64,000 nucleotides of DNA, from positions 124,001 to 188,000 of the forward strand of contig CBDAQP010000001.1 in NCBI GenBank assembly GCA_965199245.1. Reading direction: 5' to 3'. Under the pieces are notes generated by a model that searched no databases, was not told the origin of the DNA, and worked only from the letters and a program-made list of their open reading frames with translations. A program made the translations under genes and the position numbers. Source of the stretch: Carbonatibacter sp965199245 (GTDB lineage Bacteria; Pseudomonadota; Alphaproteobacteria; Kiloniellales; Kiloniellaceae). This document shows positions 1 through 8,821 of this stretch, one piece after another; the stretch's first letter is position 1, and the number at the start of each line of letters is the position of its first letter.

Positions 1-25
1 CCGACAAGAGTCCTGAGCACACCAA

Positions 26-59
26 AAAAGGCCCCCAATACACAAAAAGGAGGCCTTTT
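26..59. terminator. Intrinsic terminator hairpin
   Basis: An 8-bp stem AAAAGGCC (26-33) pairs with GGCCTTTT (52-59). It has A-runs on the left and T-runs on the right, so it could work in both directions. It probably ends a gene lying to the left of the window. From 61 to 265 I see no gene or recognisable RNA. Confidence 0.6.
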
Positions 60-265
60 AATAGCATTCAAAAAAAATTTTACGGAATTTCATAGTTTTA
101 AGGTGTCAATGTTCTATTGACTCCGATTATCAAAATATATTAGCTTGGATTCTGTAGTTGTTACCACTTCATTTTCTTGAAGGTTTGGGAGCGTTTGACA
201 ACGGGACGCAACGAGAAAACAAGACAAACGGCAAAACGCGCTGCCGCGTAGATTTTCAAAACGCG

Positions 266-862
266 CTACCGCGCGGTGCGCCGGGCGCGCAGAGCGGTGA
301 TGAGCGTTCCGTCATCAAGGTAGTCGAGCGTTCCCCCGACAGGCACGCCTTGGGCCAAGCGGGTCAGTTGGACGGCATGAGCGTCCAGCCTTTCGGCGAG
401 ATAGTGGCCTGTGGTCTGTCCTTCGACCGTCGCACTCAGGGCAAGGATGACCTCACTCACCCCCCCAGAACCAATACGGCGAATCAGAGCATCAATCGCC
501 AGATGTTCTGGCCCACGCCCATCCAATGCTGACAATGTCCCGCCGAGGACATGATAACACCCCCGGTAAGCCCCGCTCCGTTCCAAAGCCCAGAGATCAC
601 CGACCTCTTCCACCACACAAATTTGTGTTTGTTCACGCTTTGCATTCGTACAGATGGCACAGGGGTTATGGTCATCCAGATTGCCGCAAATTTGACAAAT
701 TTGAACGGCCTCTGCCGCACGGGTCATGGCCTCTGCCAACGGCAACAACAGCCTCTCGCGCCGTTTCATCAAAAAAAGCACAACCCGCCGCGCAGAACGC
801 GGCCCCAACCCCGGTAGCCGCCCCAACAAGCGTGTCAAGCGATCAAGTTCACCCTGTGCCAT
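266..862 (-). CDS. recR: Recombination mediator protein RecR
   Basis: RecR works with RecO (and RecF) to load RecA on single-stranded gaps coated with SSB. The 198-residue product has the usual length. The N-terminal helix-hairpin-helix region (GLGPRSARR near residue 20) is followed by a four-cysteine zinc site, Cys56-Cys59-Cys68-Cys71 (CQIC and CAIC), then a Toprim domain from about residue 79 with the acidic EEVGDL segment and DGRGPEHL. An ATG start at 862 is preferred to the GTG at 865. It lies 5 bp after the ebfC stop, so ebfC and recR are cotranscribed with dnaX, the order usual in proteobacteria. Confidence 0.95.
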   Translation of the reverse strand: MAQGELDRLTRLLGRLPGLGPRSARRVVLFLMKRRERLLLPLAEAMTRAAEAVQICQICGNLDDHNPCAICTNAKREQTQICVVEEVGDLWALERSGAYRGCYHVLGGTLSALDGRGPEHLAIDALIRRIGSGGVSEVILALSATVEGQTTGHYLAERLDAHAVQLTRLAQGVPVGGTLDYLDDGTLITALRARRTAR

Positions 863-867
863 CACGT

Positions 868-1191
868 TCAGAACGGCATTTTCAGGCCACCGGGCAAGTT
901 AAGCCCCCCGGTCACGTCCTGCATTTTTTCCTGGGTCACCGTATCAACGCGCGTTATGGCATCATTGATTGCCGCGACCAGCAAATCTTCCAGTATCTCT
1001 GATTTGTCTGCTTTGATTAAGCTGGGGTCAATCCGCACCCGACGGACAATCCGCTTTCCACTCATCACCACCTTGATCATTCCAGCGGCAGAATTGCCTT
1101 CGACCTCAAGTGTCTCAAGGGCGGCCTGTGCTTCGTGCATTTTTTCCTGCGCCTTTTGGGCTTGCTTCATCAGGGAGGCTAGATTTTTCAT
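868..1191 (-). CDS. ebfC: YbaB/EbfC family nucleoid-associated protein
   Basis: A 107-residue protein of the YbaB/EbfC family. These form tweezer-like dimers that bind DNA and are almost always encoded between dnaX and recR, as here. The N-terminal half is a charged helix (KNLASLMKQAQKAQEKM). The core strand segment GMIKVVMSGKRIVRRVRIDP and the Gly-rich tail GGLNLPGGLKMPF are typical. An AAGGAG ribosome-binding site lies 10 nt before the ATG at 1191; this decides against the in-frame upstream ATG at 1215. Confidence 0.93.
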   Translation of the reverse strand: MKNLASLMKQAQKAQEKMHEAQAALETLEVEGNSAAGMIKVVMSGKRIVRRVRIDPSLIKADKSEILEDLLVAAINDAITRVDTVTQEKMQDVTGGLNLPGGLKMPF

Positions 1192-1218
1192 GGTTGATTT
1201 TCTCCTTATGTCCACAAT

Positions 1219-3021
1219 TCATGTCTCAAGAGACTCAAGACTATCAGACCCCGGGGAATCGGAGCCAAGGTCAAGGCCATCACAAACAAATTGATCCGCC
1301 GCCAGTCCACGCCGCCCGACCAGCTTTGCCCCAGGAAAGACCTTCAGGACGGCCTGAACCATCACATCCTGCATCGCCGCGTGATCCAATCGTTCGGCAA
1401 TGTCGCGTTCTTGCTGGCGCAGAGTATCCACCCCCGCTTGCGCGACGGCACGCACAGACCAAGCCACCCCAGTCCAGTCCCGCAAATGGCGTTGCAAGCG
1501 CGCAGCAAGATCAGGCGGCGCGTTCGGCCCGGGGTTAAATTCAACCACCCCCGGGGCATAGCGCACAAGGTGAATATCATTAGCCAGCCAAGTAGCAAAA
1601 ATGCGCTCGTTTTCCTGACGGGCCAAGGCCACGAGGTCAGAAAAGCGCGACGGCACGGAGTAATAGCCCCGGGCATCGCGCACCAGTGAGGGTCGGGGTT
1701 GCGAGGGTGCCCCAAGGCTGGATTTTGAGGACGACCCGGAAACAACAGCTACACCAGACGACACCAGAGGCGACGGAGAGAGCGGGACCGAATCACCTTT
1801 TTCAGGACGGGCGTTCGCGGCGGATCCATCAACCGCCGGAACGCCCGTCAACTTTTTTATGATGTCCTCCGGCGTGGGCAGGTGACTGGCATGAGTCAGG
1901 CGCACCATAATCATTTCTGCCGCTTGGAGCGGGCGGGGCGCACGGCGCAGTTCCTCGAGCCCCTTGAGCAAAAGTTGCCAGACCCGCGCGAGAACAGGCA
2001 GGGACAAGCGTTGCGCCATCGCCCCGCCGCGTTCGCGCTCTGCCTGCGGGACAGCGGGTGCATTGAGGCTATCCGGAGTCACCCGAGCGCGGGTGAGAAA
2101 ATGCGATAGTTCCAACAGGTCTTCGATCACCACAACCGGGTCAACCCCGGCACTATAGAGGTCGGACAAGGTATCAAGCGCACCCGCGCAGTCCCCCTGC
2201 AACAACAGTTCCATCAAATCAAAAATACGGGTGCGGTCAGCGGCCCCGAGCATCTGGCGCACCTGTGCCTGCTCAATCGCGACACCACCACTCAAGGCAA
2301 TGGCCTGATCGACAAGCGACAGGCCATCACGCACCGACCCATCCGCCGCACGGGCCAAAAGAGCCAGCGTATCCGAATCTGATTCTATCGATTCCTTGTC
2401 GAGGATCATTTTAAAATGCGCAACCAGATCATCATGGCTCACGCGGCGCAGGTCAAAACGCTGACACCGCGACAGAACAGTCACCGGAACCTTGCTGATT
2501 TCCGTCGTTGCAAAGATGAAAACAACATGATCCGGAGGTTCTTCGAGTGTTTTGAGCAAAGCATTAAAAGCATTTTTCGACAGCATATGCACTTCGTCGA
2601 TAATATAGACCTTTTTACGCGCAGAGACGGGGCAATAACGCACCGATTCAATCAATTCACGAACATCATCAACACCGGTACGGCTGGCGGCATCCATTTC
2701 CATGACATCGACATGACGATCCCGGGCAATATCCTGACACGATGCGCAAACACCACACGGATCAGGCGTCGCCCCCCCCTGCCCATCCACCCCAATACAG
2801 TTCAGTGCCTTGGCAATAATGCGCGCAGAGGTCGTCTTGCCAACGCCGCGCACCCCGGTCAAGACAAAGGCATGGTGCAATCGGTCTGTTTGAAAGGCAT
2901 TGGTCAGCGTCCGAACCAATGCCTCCTGACCAATTAAGTCGCGAAAGGTTGCCGGGCGATACTTCCGCGCCAAAACCTGATAGCCCTGCTGTTGACTGGC
3001 TTGATCTGTCTGCGCACTCAT
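1219..3021 (-). CDS. dnaX: DNA polymerase III subunits gamma/tau
   Basis: ATPase of the clamp loader that also organises the replisome. About 600 residues. The AAA+ module has a Walker A GVRGVGKTT near residues 56-63, a zinc-binding cysteine cluster (CGVCASC) and a Walker B/sensor region IIDEVHMLSKNAFNALL. Domain III follows, then a Ser/Pro-rich linker (near PLSPSPLVSSG) and a C-terminal alpha-binding region. The ATG at 3021 has AGGGG 7 nt upstream and is preferred to a TTG at 3054. No clear slippery site for making gamma separately was identified by eye. First gene of the dnaX-ebfC-recR operon. Confidence 0.95.
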   Translation of the reverse strand: MSAQTDQASQQQGYQVLARKYRPATFRDLIGQEALVRTLTNAFQTDRLHHAFVLTGVRGVGKTTSARIIAKALNCIGVDGQGGATPDPCGVCASCQDIARDRHVDVMEMDAASRTGVDDVRELIESVRYCPVSARKKVYIIDEVHMLSKNAFNALLKTLEEPPDHVVFIFATTEISKVPVTVLSRCQRFDLRRVSHDDLVAHFKMILDKESIESDSDTLALLARAADGSVRDGLSLVDQAIALSGGVAIEQAQVRQMLGAADRTRIFDLMELLLQGDCAGALDTLSDLYSAGVDPVVVIEDLLELSHFLTRARVTPDSLNAPAVPQAERERGGAMAQRLSLPVLARVWQLLLKGLEELRRAPRPLQAAEMIMVRLTHASHLPTPEDIIKKLTGVPAVDGSAANARPEKGDSVPLSPSPLVSSGVAVVSGSSSKSSLGAPSQPRPSLVRDARGYYSVPSRFSDLVALARQENERIFATWLANDIHLVRYAPGVVEFNPGPNAPPDLAARLQRHLRDWTGVAWSVRAVAQAGVDTLRQQERDIAERLDHAAMQDVMVQAVLKVFPGAKLVGRRGLAADQFVCDGLDLGSDSPGSDSLESLET

Positions 3022-3141
3022 GCCCGTACCCCTATGATGCGCCAAAAGCAACAAAACGGGACATCAGAAACGATGCGCGGGTTCTGCAACTGAGCGCGGG
3101 TTCTGCAAGTGAAAAGGGTCACGGTTCCTTAACCGCGACAT

Positions 3142-3236
3142 GAGAGACTGAACCACGACCCGCAAGCAATTCGTTACGGCTGCTTCCTTCCGGATCTGAC
3201 CGGGTTGGCGAACGTCACGCCCGTAGCCAGTCTCCC
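3142..3236 (-). ncRNA. ffs: Signal recognition particle RNA (4.5S, small type)
   Basis: On the minus strand the RNA begins GGGAGACTG and ends CAGTCTCTC, giving a terminal stem. The centre holds the conserved SRP domain IV: GGTCAGATCCGGAAGGAAGC around 3180-3200, including the GGAA tetraloop and the asymmetric loops bound by Ffh. About 95 nt, the size of the short bacterial form. It lies just upstream of dnaX, a common alphaproteobacterial position. Confidence 0.95.
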
Positions 3237-3273
3237 AACGCCCTATATCGGTGTTACTCGCGAAAAAGGCAAG

Positions 3274-4140
3274 CTATTTTCTGCCCCCCGCTGTACGGAA
3301 GGGACTGGCAGGATAAACACCCAAAAGACGCACTTCTTCCGAAAAAAAGCCCAACTCTTCGAGGGCCAGCCGCACCATGGGGTGATCGGGGTGTCCTTCG
3401 ATATCGATATAGAACTGCGCAACGGCGAAACTGCCATCGGTAATATAGCTTTCCAACTTTGTTATATTGACCCCATTGGTCGCAAAACCACCCAAGGCCT
3501 TGTACAACGCCGCTGGCACAGAGCGCACCCGAAAAATAAAGGTCGCCACAACCACCCCTTTTTGCAAATCAGGCGCAAGACCAAGCGGATCACGAGCAAC
3601 GACAACAAAGCGCGTTGTATTGTCGTCTTCGTCCTGAATGTCAGTTTCCAGAACATCGAGATTATAAAGTTCCGCCGCGAGGGGGGGGGCGATAGCGGCA
3701 TCAGCAAGGGATTTTTTCACAGCAATCTCCGCCGCAGCCCCGGCGGTATCGTGGGCAACACACGGTTGAAAACCATGGGTTCGGATAAAATCCCGACATT
3801 GACCAAGAGCATGAATATGGCTGTGGACACGCTGGATTGTCGCCCGCGTCGCCCCCCTTGGGGCGAGTAAATGATGGCGAATGCGCTGAAAATGTTCGCC
3901 CACGATATGCAGTCCGGACTCGGGCAAAAGGTGGTGATTATCCGCAACCCGCCCCGCGCGCGAGTTATCAATCGGAATCATGGCCCGTTCCGCCCGTCCT
4001 TCGCGCACAGCGGCAAAGGTTTCTTCAAAGGACGAACAGGGCAAGACCTCTAAATCAGGGCAGACCAGCTGACAGGCCATATCAGAATTTGCCCCACGCG
4101 CGCCCTGGAAGGCAATAAAACCCGCCCCGTTTCTATCCAT
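3274..4140 (-). CDS. pheA: Prephenate dehydratase (with ACT domain)
   Basis: Converts prephenate to phenylpyruvate in phenylalanine synthesis. The 288-residue protein is the monofunctional type with no chorismate mutase domain. The catalytic dehydratase domain fills about residues 7-185 and includes the diagnostic TRF motif (Thr176-Arg177-Phe178, in DDNTTRFVVV). A C-terminal ACT domain follows, with the phenylalanine-binding segment VNITKLES. An upstream reading frame continues to 4434 but its sequence is a shadow of kdsB. The ATG at 4140 overlaps the kdsB stop by 8 bp, so the two are translationally coupled. Confidence 0.94.
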   Translation of the reverse strand: MDRNGAGFIAFQGARGANSDMACQLVCPDLEVLPCSSFEETFAAVREGRAERAMIPIDNSRAGRVADNHHLLPESGLHIVGEHFQRIRHHLLAPRGATRATIQRVHSHIHALGQCRDFIRTHGFQPCVAHDTAGAAAEIAVKKSLADAAIAPPLAAELYNLDVLETDIQDEDDNTTRFVVVARDPLGLAPDLQKGVVVATFIFRVRSVPAALYKALGGFATNGVNITKLESYITDGSFAVAQFYIDIEGHPDHPMVRLALEELGFFSEEVRLLGVYPASPFRTAGGRK

Positions 4141-4912
4141 TTGTGTTCTTACTCCCATTTTTGCTGACCTCCAACACGGCCTGTGCCAAATCATCTGCGG
4201 TATCCACGCCCAAGGGAACAGTATCGACCAAGGCCACATCAATCCGCAAACCGAGGTCAAGAGCGCGGAGCTGTTCCAAACATTCACGCTGTTCCAAAAC
4301 GGACGGCGGGTGCGCGACAAAATTTTCCAAAGCTCGCCGACGATAGGCATAGAGGCCAATATGATGAAAAAGCGGGGCTGTCGCGTCCGCGCACCACGGG
4401 GCCTGCGCCCGGGTAAAGTAAAGGGCGCGGGCAAGCGTACAAGACGACGTCAAACCCGCAACAACCTTGACCACATTGGGGTTGTGGCGTTCGCTCACAT
4501 CACCCACAGGGGCGGCAAGCGTGCCAATATCAACGGCTGGATCGTCCAAAATCCCGGCACAGCAACGAATGAGAGCCGGATCAAGCGTGGGCAGGTCGCC
4601 TTGCAGGTTGATCACAATGTTATATTTTCCCTGCGGATCAAAATCCGACAAAGCCGCAAAGATACGATCAGACCCGGAGGGCAAATCGGGATCGGTCAAA
4701 AGGGCCTCCCCTCCTTCGGCCCGGATGACCTCGGCAATTTCGCGCTCTGCACACGCCACCACCACAGGCCCCAGCCCCGCCGCCACTGCGCGGCGGTAGC
4801 AATGAACAATCATGGCACAACCCCCAATATCGGCAAGCGGCTTGTTCGGCAACCGCGCAGAGCCCAATCGGGCCGGAATCATCACAATAGGGGAATCTAT
4901 TTCACGAATCAT
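4133..4912 (-). CDS. kdsB: CMP-KDO synthetase (3-deoxy-manno-octulosonate cytidylyltransferase)
   Basis: Activates KDO with CTP for lipopolysaccharide core assembly. About 259 residues, the usual size. The nucleotide-binding start PARLGSARLPNKPL lies near residues 12-25, and NLQGDLPTLDP carries the conserved metal/nucleotide motif. The ATG at 4912 was chosen because the family begins just before PIVMIPAR; the frame open to 5032 adds a non-homologous stretch. Upstream partner of pheA, and divergent from the cytochrome gene at 5072, so the 4913-5071 gap should hold both promoters. Confidence 0.94.
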   Translation of the reverse strand: MIREIDSPIVMIPARLGSARLPNKPLADIGGCAMIVHCYRRAVAAGLGPVVVACAEREIAEVIRAEGGEALLTDPDLPSGSDRIFAALSDFDPQGKYNIVINLQGDLPTLDPALIRCCAGILDDPAVDIGTLAAPVGDVSERHNPNVVKVVAGLTSSCTLARALYFTRAQAPWCADATAPLFHHIGLYAYRRRALENFVAHPPSVLEQRECLEQLRALDLGLRIDVALVDTVPLGVDTADDLAQAVLEVSKNGSKNTNG

Positions 4913-5071
4913 TAAAGGCACACCTGAAAAGGGAAAAGGGCCAGGCAAGATTAAAAATCTGAAAGGTTTTCGCAAGCACAAATCGCAGACGGGCTTGAAC
5001 AGGAGGGAAAGGGGCTGTATTGTCCCGCGCAAGAGTCAAAAACGCGCTTGTTGGGAAGAGGTTAAAGTTCA

Positions 5072-5614
5072 ATGTCACTTGAAACAAACAAGATTGCCGC
5101 CGCCGTTCTCAGTGCCGGAATCATTTATATGGGATCAGGCTTTGTTGCCGAACTACTTTACAAACCCCAGAGCCTTGAAAAAAAATCTTATGTCGTGGAC
5201 TTGGGCGATACAGGCGCGACAGCGGCTCCTGTTGCCGAGAAGCCAAAAGCCCTTGAACTTATCGCCCCACTGCTTGCCGCCGCATCGGTTGAAAAGGGCG
5301 CGAAGCTGTTCAAAAAATGTTCTGCCTGTCACTCCGTCAATGACGGGGGGCCGAACAAGGTCGGGCCAAACCTGTGGAGTACAGTTGGTCGTACCAAGGC
5401 ATCCCATCCCAGTTACAGCTATTCCAATGCCTTGACTGGCATGGGCGATCAGATTTGGAACTATGAAAACCTCAACGCCTTCCTCTACAAACCCAAAGAA
5501 TACGCCCCTGGGACAAAGATGAGCTTCGCTGGCATCAAAAAGGCCGGACAGCGGGCTGATCTCATTGCCTACCTCCGCGCCCAGGCCTCTGAACCCGTGG
5601 CTCTCCCACAGTAG
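5072..5614 (+). CDS. cycM: Membrane-anchored c-type cytochrome (CycM/c552-like)
   Basis: Single-haem class I cytochrome c, 180 residues. An uncleaved N-terminal membrane anchor (about residues 8-30, IAAAVLSAGIIYMGSGF) and an Ala/Pro linker tether a cytochrome c2-like domain. The haem motif CSACH is at Cys83-Cys86-His87, and the probable axial Met is in GTKMSFAG near residue 151. Such proteins carry electrons from the bc1 complex to terminal oxidases in alphaproteobacteria, where they commonly lie next to kdsB-pheA, as here. The symbol cycM is by analogy to the rhizobial gene. Confidence 0.85.
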   Translation: MSLETNKIAAAVLSAGIIYMGSGFVAELLYKPQSLEKKSYVVDLGDTGATAAPVAEKPKALELIAPLLAAASVEKGAKLFKKCSACHSVNDGGPNKVGPNLWSTVGRTKASHPSYSYSNALTGMGDQIWNYENLNAFLYKPKEYAPGTKMSFAGIKKAGQRADLIAYLRAQASEPVALPQ

Positions 5615-5669
5615 TATCATCGCGGAAAAAGCCTGTCGCCTTTTCCGCTTTTTCCTCAAAACTGTCCCG

Positions 5670-6485
5670 ATGACACAACCGCCTTGTCCTCAACATTTTC
5701 TTGATCTGGGTCAGCTTCTCTGTGACGCGTCGGCACAAATCATTCTGACCCACTTTCGCACCAGTCCCGACATTAAGCACAAGGCGGATTCTTCGCCCGT
5801 GACGGTGGCAGATCGCGGAGCGGAATCCGCCATGCGGACGCTCATCATGGACAATCATCCCGATCATGGTATCTATGGGGAAGAATTCGGGTCACATCAA
5901 CCTGATGCAGAATATCTTTGGGTTCTTGACCCCATCGACGGGACGCGGAGTTTCATCGCAGGTCATCCTTTGTTCGGAACACTGATTGCCCTGTTGCACA
6001 ATGGACAGCCCATAATGGGGATCATTTCCATACCCGTAACGGGGGAAAAATGGGTCGGCGCACAGGGTCATCCAACACGCTTTGCAGATCATCGCGGGAC
6101 GAGAATCGTTCAAACCCGTCGCTGTCCTGATCTTACCACAGCGACCCTTGCAACCACCAGTCCAGCGTTGTTTCGCTCTGACGACGAACAGGCCGCTTAT
6201 GGCGGCCTCGCCACCTGCACGGGGGCGCAACTGATGGGGGGGGACTGTTATAATTACGGCTTGATTGCCAATGGGACGCTTGACCTTGTGCTTGAAAGCG
6301 GCTTGGGCGTTTATGACTACATGGCCCACATTCCCATTATCACCGGCGCGGGCGGGCGGATCACTGACTGGGCTGGTCAACCGCTCCATATGAAATCAGC
6401 AGGGCAGGTTCTGGCAACGGGAGACAGTGACCGCCACCGCGATTGCATTAACCTGATTGCTGAACTATCGCGCCAACAGTCCTAG
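5670..6485 (+). CDS. hisN: Inositol monophosphatase-family phosphatase, probable histidinol-phosphatase
   Basis: Mg2+-dependent sugar/alcohol phosphatase fold of 271 residues. Metal-binding motifs are visible: GEEFG (Glu71-Glu72), WVLDPIDGTRSF (Asp87, Asp90) and the C-terminal YDYMAHIPIITGAGG. The DGTRSF version, with Arg-Ser, is typical of the HisN histidinol-phosphatase subgroup rather than inositol phosphatases (family knowledge). The ATG at 5670 has no good Shine-Dalgarno sequence. It starts 55 bp after cycM. The 3' end faces the marR gene with a 12-bp gap. Confidence 0.8.
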   Translation: MTQPPCPQHFLDLGQLLCDASAQIILTHFRTSPDIKHKADSSPVTVADRGAESAMRTLIMDNHPDHGIYGEEFGSHQPDAEYLWVLDPIDGTRSFIAGHPLFGTLIALLHNGQPIMGIISIPVTGEKWVGAQGHPTRFADHRGTRIVQTRRCPDLTTATLATTSPALFRSDDEQAAYGGLATCTGAQLMGGDCYNYGLIANGTLDLVLESGLGVYDYMAHIPIITGAGGRITDWAGQPLHMKSAGQVLATGDSDRHRDCINLIAELSRQQS

Positions 6486-6497
6486 AAAAAAAGCATC

Positions 6498-6833
6498 TCA
6501 CCGCTGGGCATAGCTTTCAATCATATCGCCATAACTGCGCAGGAACACCGACCCCGCGATGGTGCGTTGAACCAACACGGAACGGCGATTATTTTCATCG
6601 GTTTTACGCCGGATATAATCATATTTGGTCAAGCGATCCAGCGCACGTGTCACCGCAGGCTTTGACATTTTCAGATCACGCGCCAAACCCCGCACCGTGT
6701 GGGTGGCAGAGGTCAAATAAACCTGCATCAAAAGCGCAAATTGTCGGGACGTCAGATCTGGAAAATCTGCTTTGAGCGCGTCAACTGTCACACTGCGCCA
6801 AAGATCAAGAGCTTCTTTGGCTGTCATGGTCAT
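6498..6833 (-). CDS. MarR-family winged-helix regulator
   Basis: Small DNA-binding protein of about 111 residues. It has the winged-helix recognition segment LARDLKMSKPAVTRALDRL, followed by the wing DYIRRKTDENNRRSVLV, which carries the Asp-Arg type wing tip of MarR proteins. Its ligand and targets cannot be read from the sequence. A TTG at 6857 would overlap the usp stop (TTGA) and couple the two genes; the ATG at 6833 is the conservative choice. No strong ribosome-binding site supports either. It lies 3' of the usp gene on the same strand. Confidence 0.78.
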   Translation of the reverse strand: MTMTAKEALDLWRSVTVDALKADFPDLTSRQFALLMQVYLTSATHTVRGLARDLKMSKPAVTRALDRLTKYDYIRRKTDENNRRSVLVQRTIAGSVFLRSYGDMIESYAQR

Positions 6834-6853
6834 TCTGCTTTGAAATCCAAAAA

Positions 6854-7300
6854 TCAACGCACCGTCACACAGGTCACGCGCGACAAACTGGCGACCTTAT
6901 GCGATACAGACCCGAGTAGCAGCGACTCCAAATCACCATGACCGCGACTACCCATGACAATGCAGTCCATGTTATTTGTCTGGGCATAGTCAACAATCGA
7001 ACGCGCGGGGGGGCCGACTTTGACGTCGCTTTTGACCTGTTCCAATCCGGTCTCCCGCGCAACCTTGAGGGCCTCGTCCAAAACGTCCTGGCTGTAGCTG
7101 TCCAGTACATACTGGGCATCCTGACCGGACAGATGTTCAATTTCCATGAACTTACGCAGGCCCTCGTTCATCTTAACGGCCTTGGCAACGGTGAGAATAG
7201 TCAACCCAATTCCGAATTTCAGGGCAATCTCGGCGGCGACCTTCACCGCACGCATACTGTGATCCGAACCATCAACTGCACAAAGAACATTGGCGAACAT
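6854..7300 (-). CDS. Universal stress protein, UspA family
   Basis: One UspA domain of 148 residues. The N-terminal strand with the Asp pocket (NVLCAVDGSDHSMRA) and the ATP-binding signature GSRGHGDLESLLLGSVS near the C terminus are present, so it is probably the nucleotide-binding subtype. A GGAGG ribosome-binding site 9 nt before the ATG at 7300 fixes the start; the frame is open to 7342. Likely expressed with the marR gene behind it. Confidence 0.9.
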   Translation of the reverse strand: MFANVLCAVDGSDHSMRAVKVAAEIALKFGIGLTILTVAKAVKMNEGLRKFMEIEHLSGQDAQYVLDSYSQDVLDEALKVARETGLEQVKSDVKVGPPARSIVDYAQTNNMDCIVMGSRGHGDLESLLLGSVSHKVASLSRVTCVTVR

Positions 7301-7393
7301 TTTCTTCAACCTCCGCTTCTTCGACCCCGCATGGGGGGACAATCCTCGTGAGGATAGATCAGATTACTTTACAGAAGATTGACAAAAATATTT

Positions 7394-8821
7394 TTAACGC
7401 CAGACCATATCTGCAATCAGCGCAAAAACGGCCCGCAGGCCCAAGGCTTCACCGCCTTCGGGGCGACCGGGACGCGCAGAGGCATTCCACGCCATAACAT
7501 CCAAATGCGCCCAAGGCAGATCATCTGGCACAAATTCAGCCAGATAAAGAGCCGCCGTAATAGCCCCCGCAAAACCGCCAGAGGACACATTGTTCAGATC
7601 AGCAACCTTACTGTCCAACAGCTTGCGATAAGGCCTGTGCAACGGCAAATGCCAGACCTCGTCCTGTGTGTCGACAGAATGGGCACGCAAACACTGAGCC
7701 AGATCATTACTATTGGAAAAAAGCGCGGGCAAATCAGCCCCCAAGGCCACACGCGCCGCCCCGGTCAACGTTGCAAAGTCAACGATCAAATCCGGCTTTT
7801 CCTCTGCGGCTAAATCGAGGGCATCGCATAACACCAAACGGCCTTCGGCATCAGTGTTACCAATTTCAACGCACAGGCCCTTGCGCGTGTTCACCACATC
7901 ACCGGGGCGAAAGGCATTGCCCGCGACGACATTTTCCGCAGCAGGAATCAAAACGCGCAATCGACACGGCAGGCCACAGGCCATAATGGCAGAGGCCACC
8001 CCCAAAACATGCGCGGCCCCGCCCATGTCCTTTTTCATTAGCCGCATGTTTGACGACGGTTTGAGGTCAAGCCCCCCGCTGTCAAAACAAATCCCCTTGC
8101 CGACCAGTGTGACCGCAGGCATATCATCGCCACCCGTGTCACCGCCGTTCCATCTCAGTTCAACCAGGCGCGGCGCACGCGCAGAGGCGCGACCAACAGC
8201 ATGAAGAGCCGGAAAGTTATTCGTCAACAGGTCATCACCGACAATTTCTGTCCACTGCGCCCCATAGCGACCAGCCAGTGTCGCCGTTGCCGCCGCCAAG
8301 TCCGCTGGCCCCATGTCATTGGCAGGGGTATTGATAAGATCACGGGTCAGAAAAACCCCACGCGCCAAAGCCTCCACCCGGGACGCACAGACCTGATCCG
8401 GCCAGACCAACCGCGCCTGCTGTTCCGGTTTTTTTTGCGACTGATAGGCCTGAAAACGATAGCTTCCCAAGGCCCACGCCAAGGCAAAATCCTCTGCCTC
8501 TTGAGCAGGCAGAGGCCTATCCAGCCTATCATCCAATCTATAGTATCCGGCTGGAAGTCGGGTCGCCAGATCAGCACAGGCCCAAAAATCGTTCCCGCGT
8601 CCGACCAAAACAGCCCCTAACGCCCCTTGCTGTTCAGATGTCTCGCCCACCAGAGCTGCTGGCAAAAGAAGAAAATTTCCCGCCTCCGCCGTAAATTCAC
8701 AGGACGCGACCCACGCAGACAGGGAGTCCGACTGTCTAGCCAACCAAAACTCCAGCCCCACTTTATCACAGAGGATGAGCGGAATTGCCGAATGATGGTG
8801 ACAAAAAGGCAAGTCAGACAT
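7394..8821 (-). CDS. pepA: Leucyl aminopeptidase, M17 family
   Basis: Cytosolic dizinc/dimanganese aminopeptidase of 475 residues. The catalytic domain shows VGKGICFDSGGLDLKP (active-site Lys and metal Asp), KKDMGGAA, and the family signature NTDAEGRL that carries the metal-binding Asp and Glu and the catalytic Arg. The N-terminal domain is poorly conserved, as usual. GGAGGC directly before the ATG at 8821 fixes the start, which overlaps the end of cbiO by 8 bp. The gene is therefore coupled to the cobalt transporter operon, although it is a housekeeping enzyme. Confidence 0.92.
   Translation of the reverse strand: MSDLPFCHHHSAIPLILCDKVGLEFWLARQSDSLSAWVASCEFTAEAGNFLLLPAALVGETSEQQGALGAVLVGRGNDFWACADLATRLPAGYYRLDDRLDRPLPAQEAEDFALAWALGSYRFQAYQSQKKPEQQARLVWPDQVCASRVEALARGVFLTRDLINTPANDMGPADLAAATATLAGRYGAQWTEIVGDDLLTNNFPALHAVGRASARAPRLVELRWNGGDTGGDDMPAVTLVGKGICFDSGGLDLKPSSNMRLMKKDMGGAAHVLGVASAIMACGLPCRLRVLIPAAENVVAGNAFRPGDVVNTRKGLCVEIGNTDAEGRLVLCDALDLAAEEKPDLIVDFATLTGAARVALGADLPALFSNSNDLAQCLRAHSVDTQDEVWHLPLHRPYRKLLDSKVADLNNVSSGGFAGAITAALYLAEFVPDDLPWAHLDVMAWNASARPGRPEGGEALGLRAVFALIADMVWR

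Noticed and set aside
3205..3870. A 221-residue plus-strand ORF over the SRP RNA and pheA
   Set aside because: It is antisense to pheA and part of the SRP RNA, with composition typical of a shadow frame.
4140..4434. N-terminal extension of pheA
   Set aside because: The extra 98 residues are out-of-frame kdsB sequence; the family starts at about 4140.
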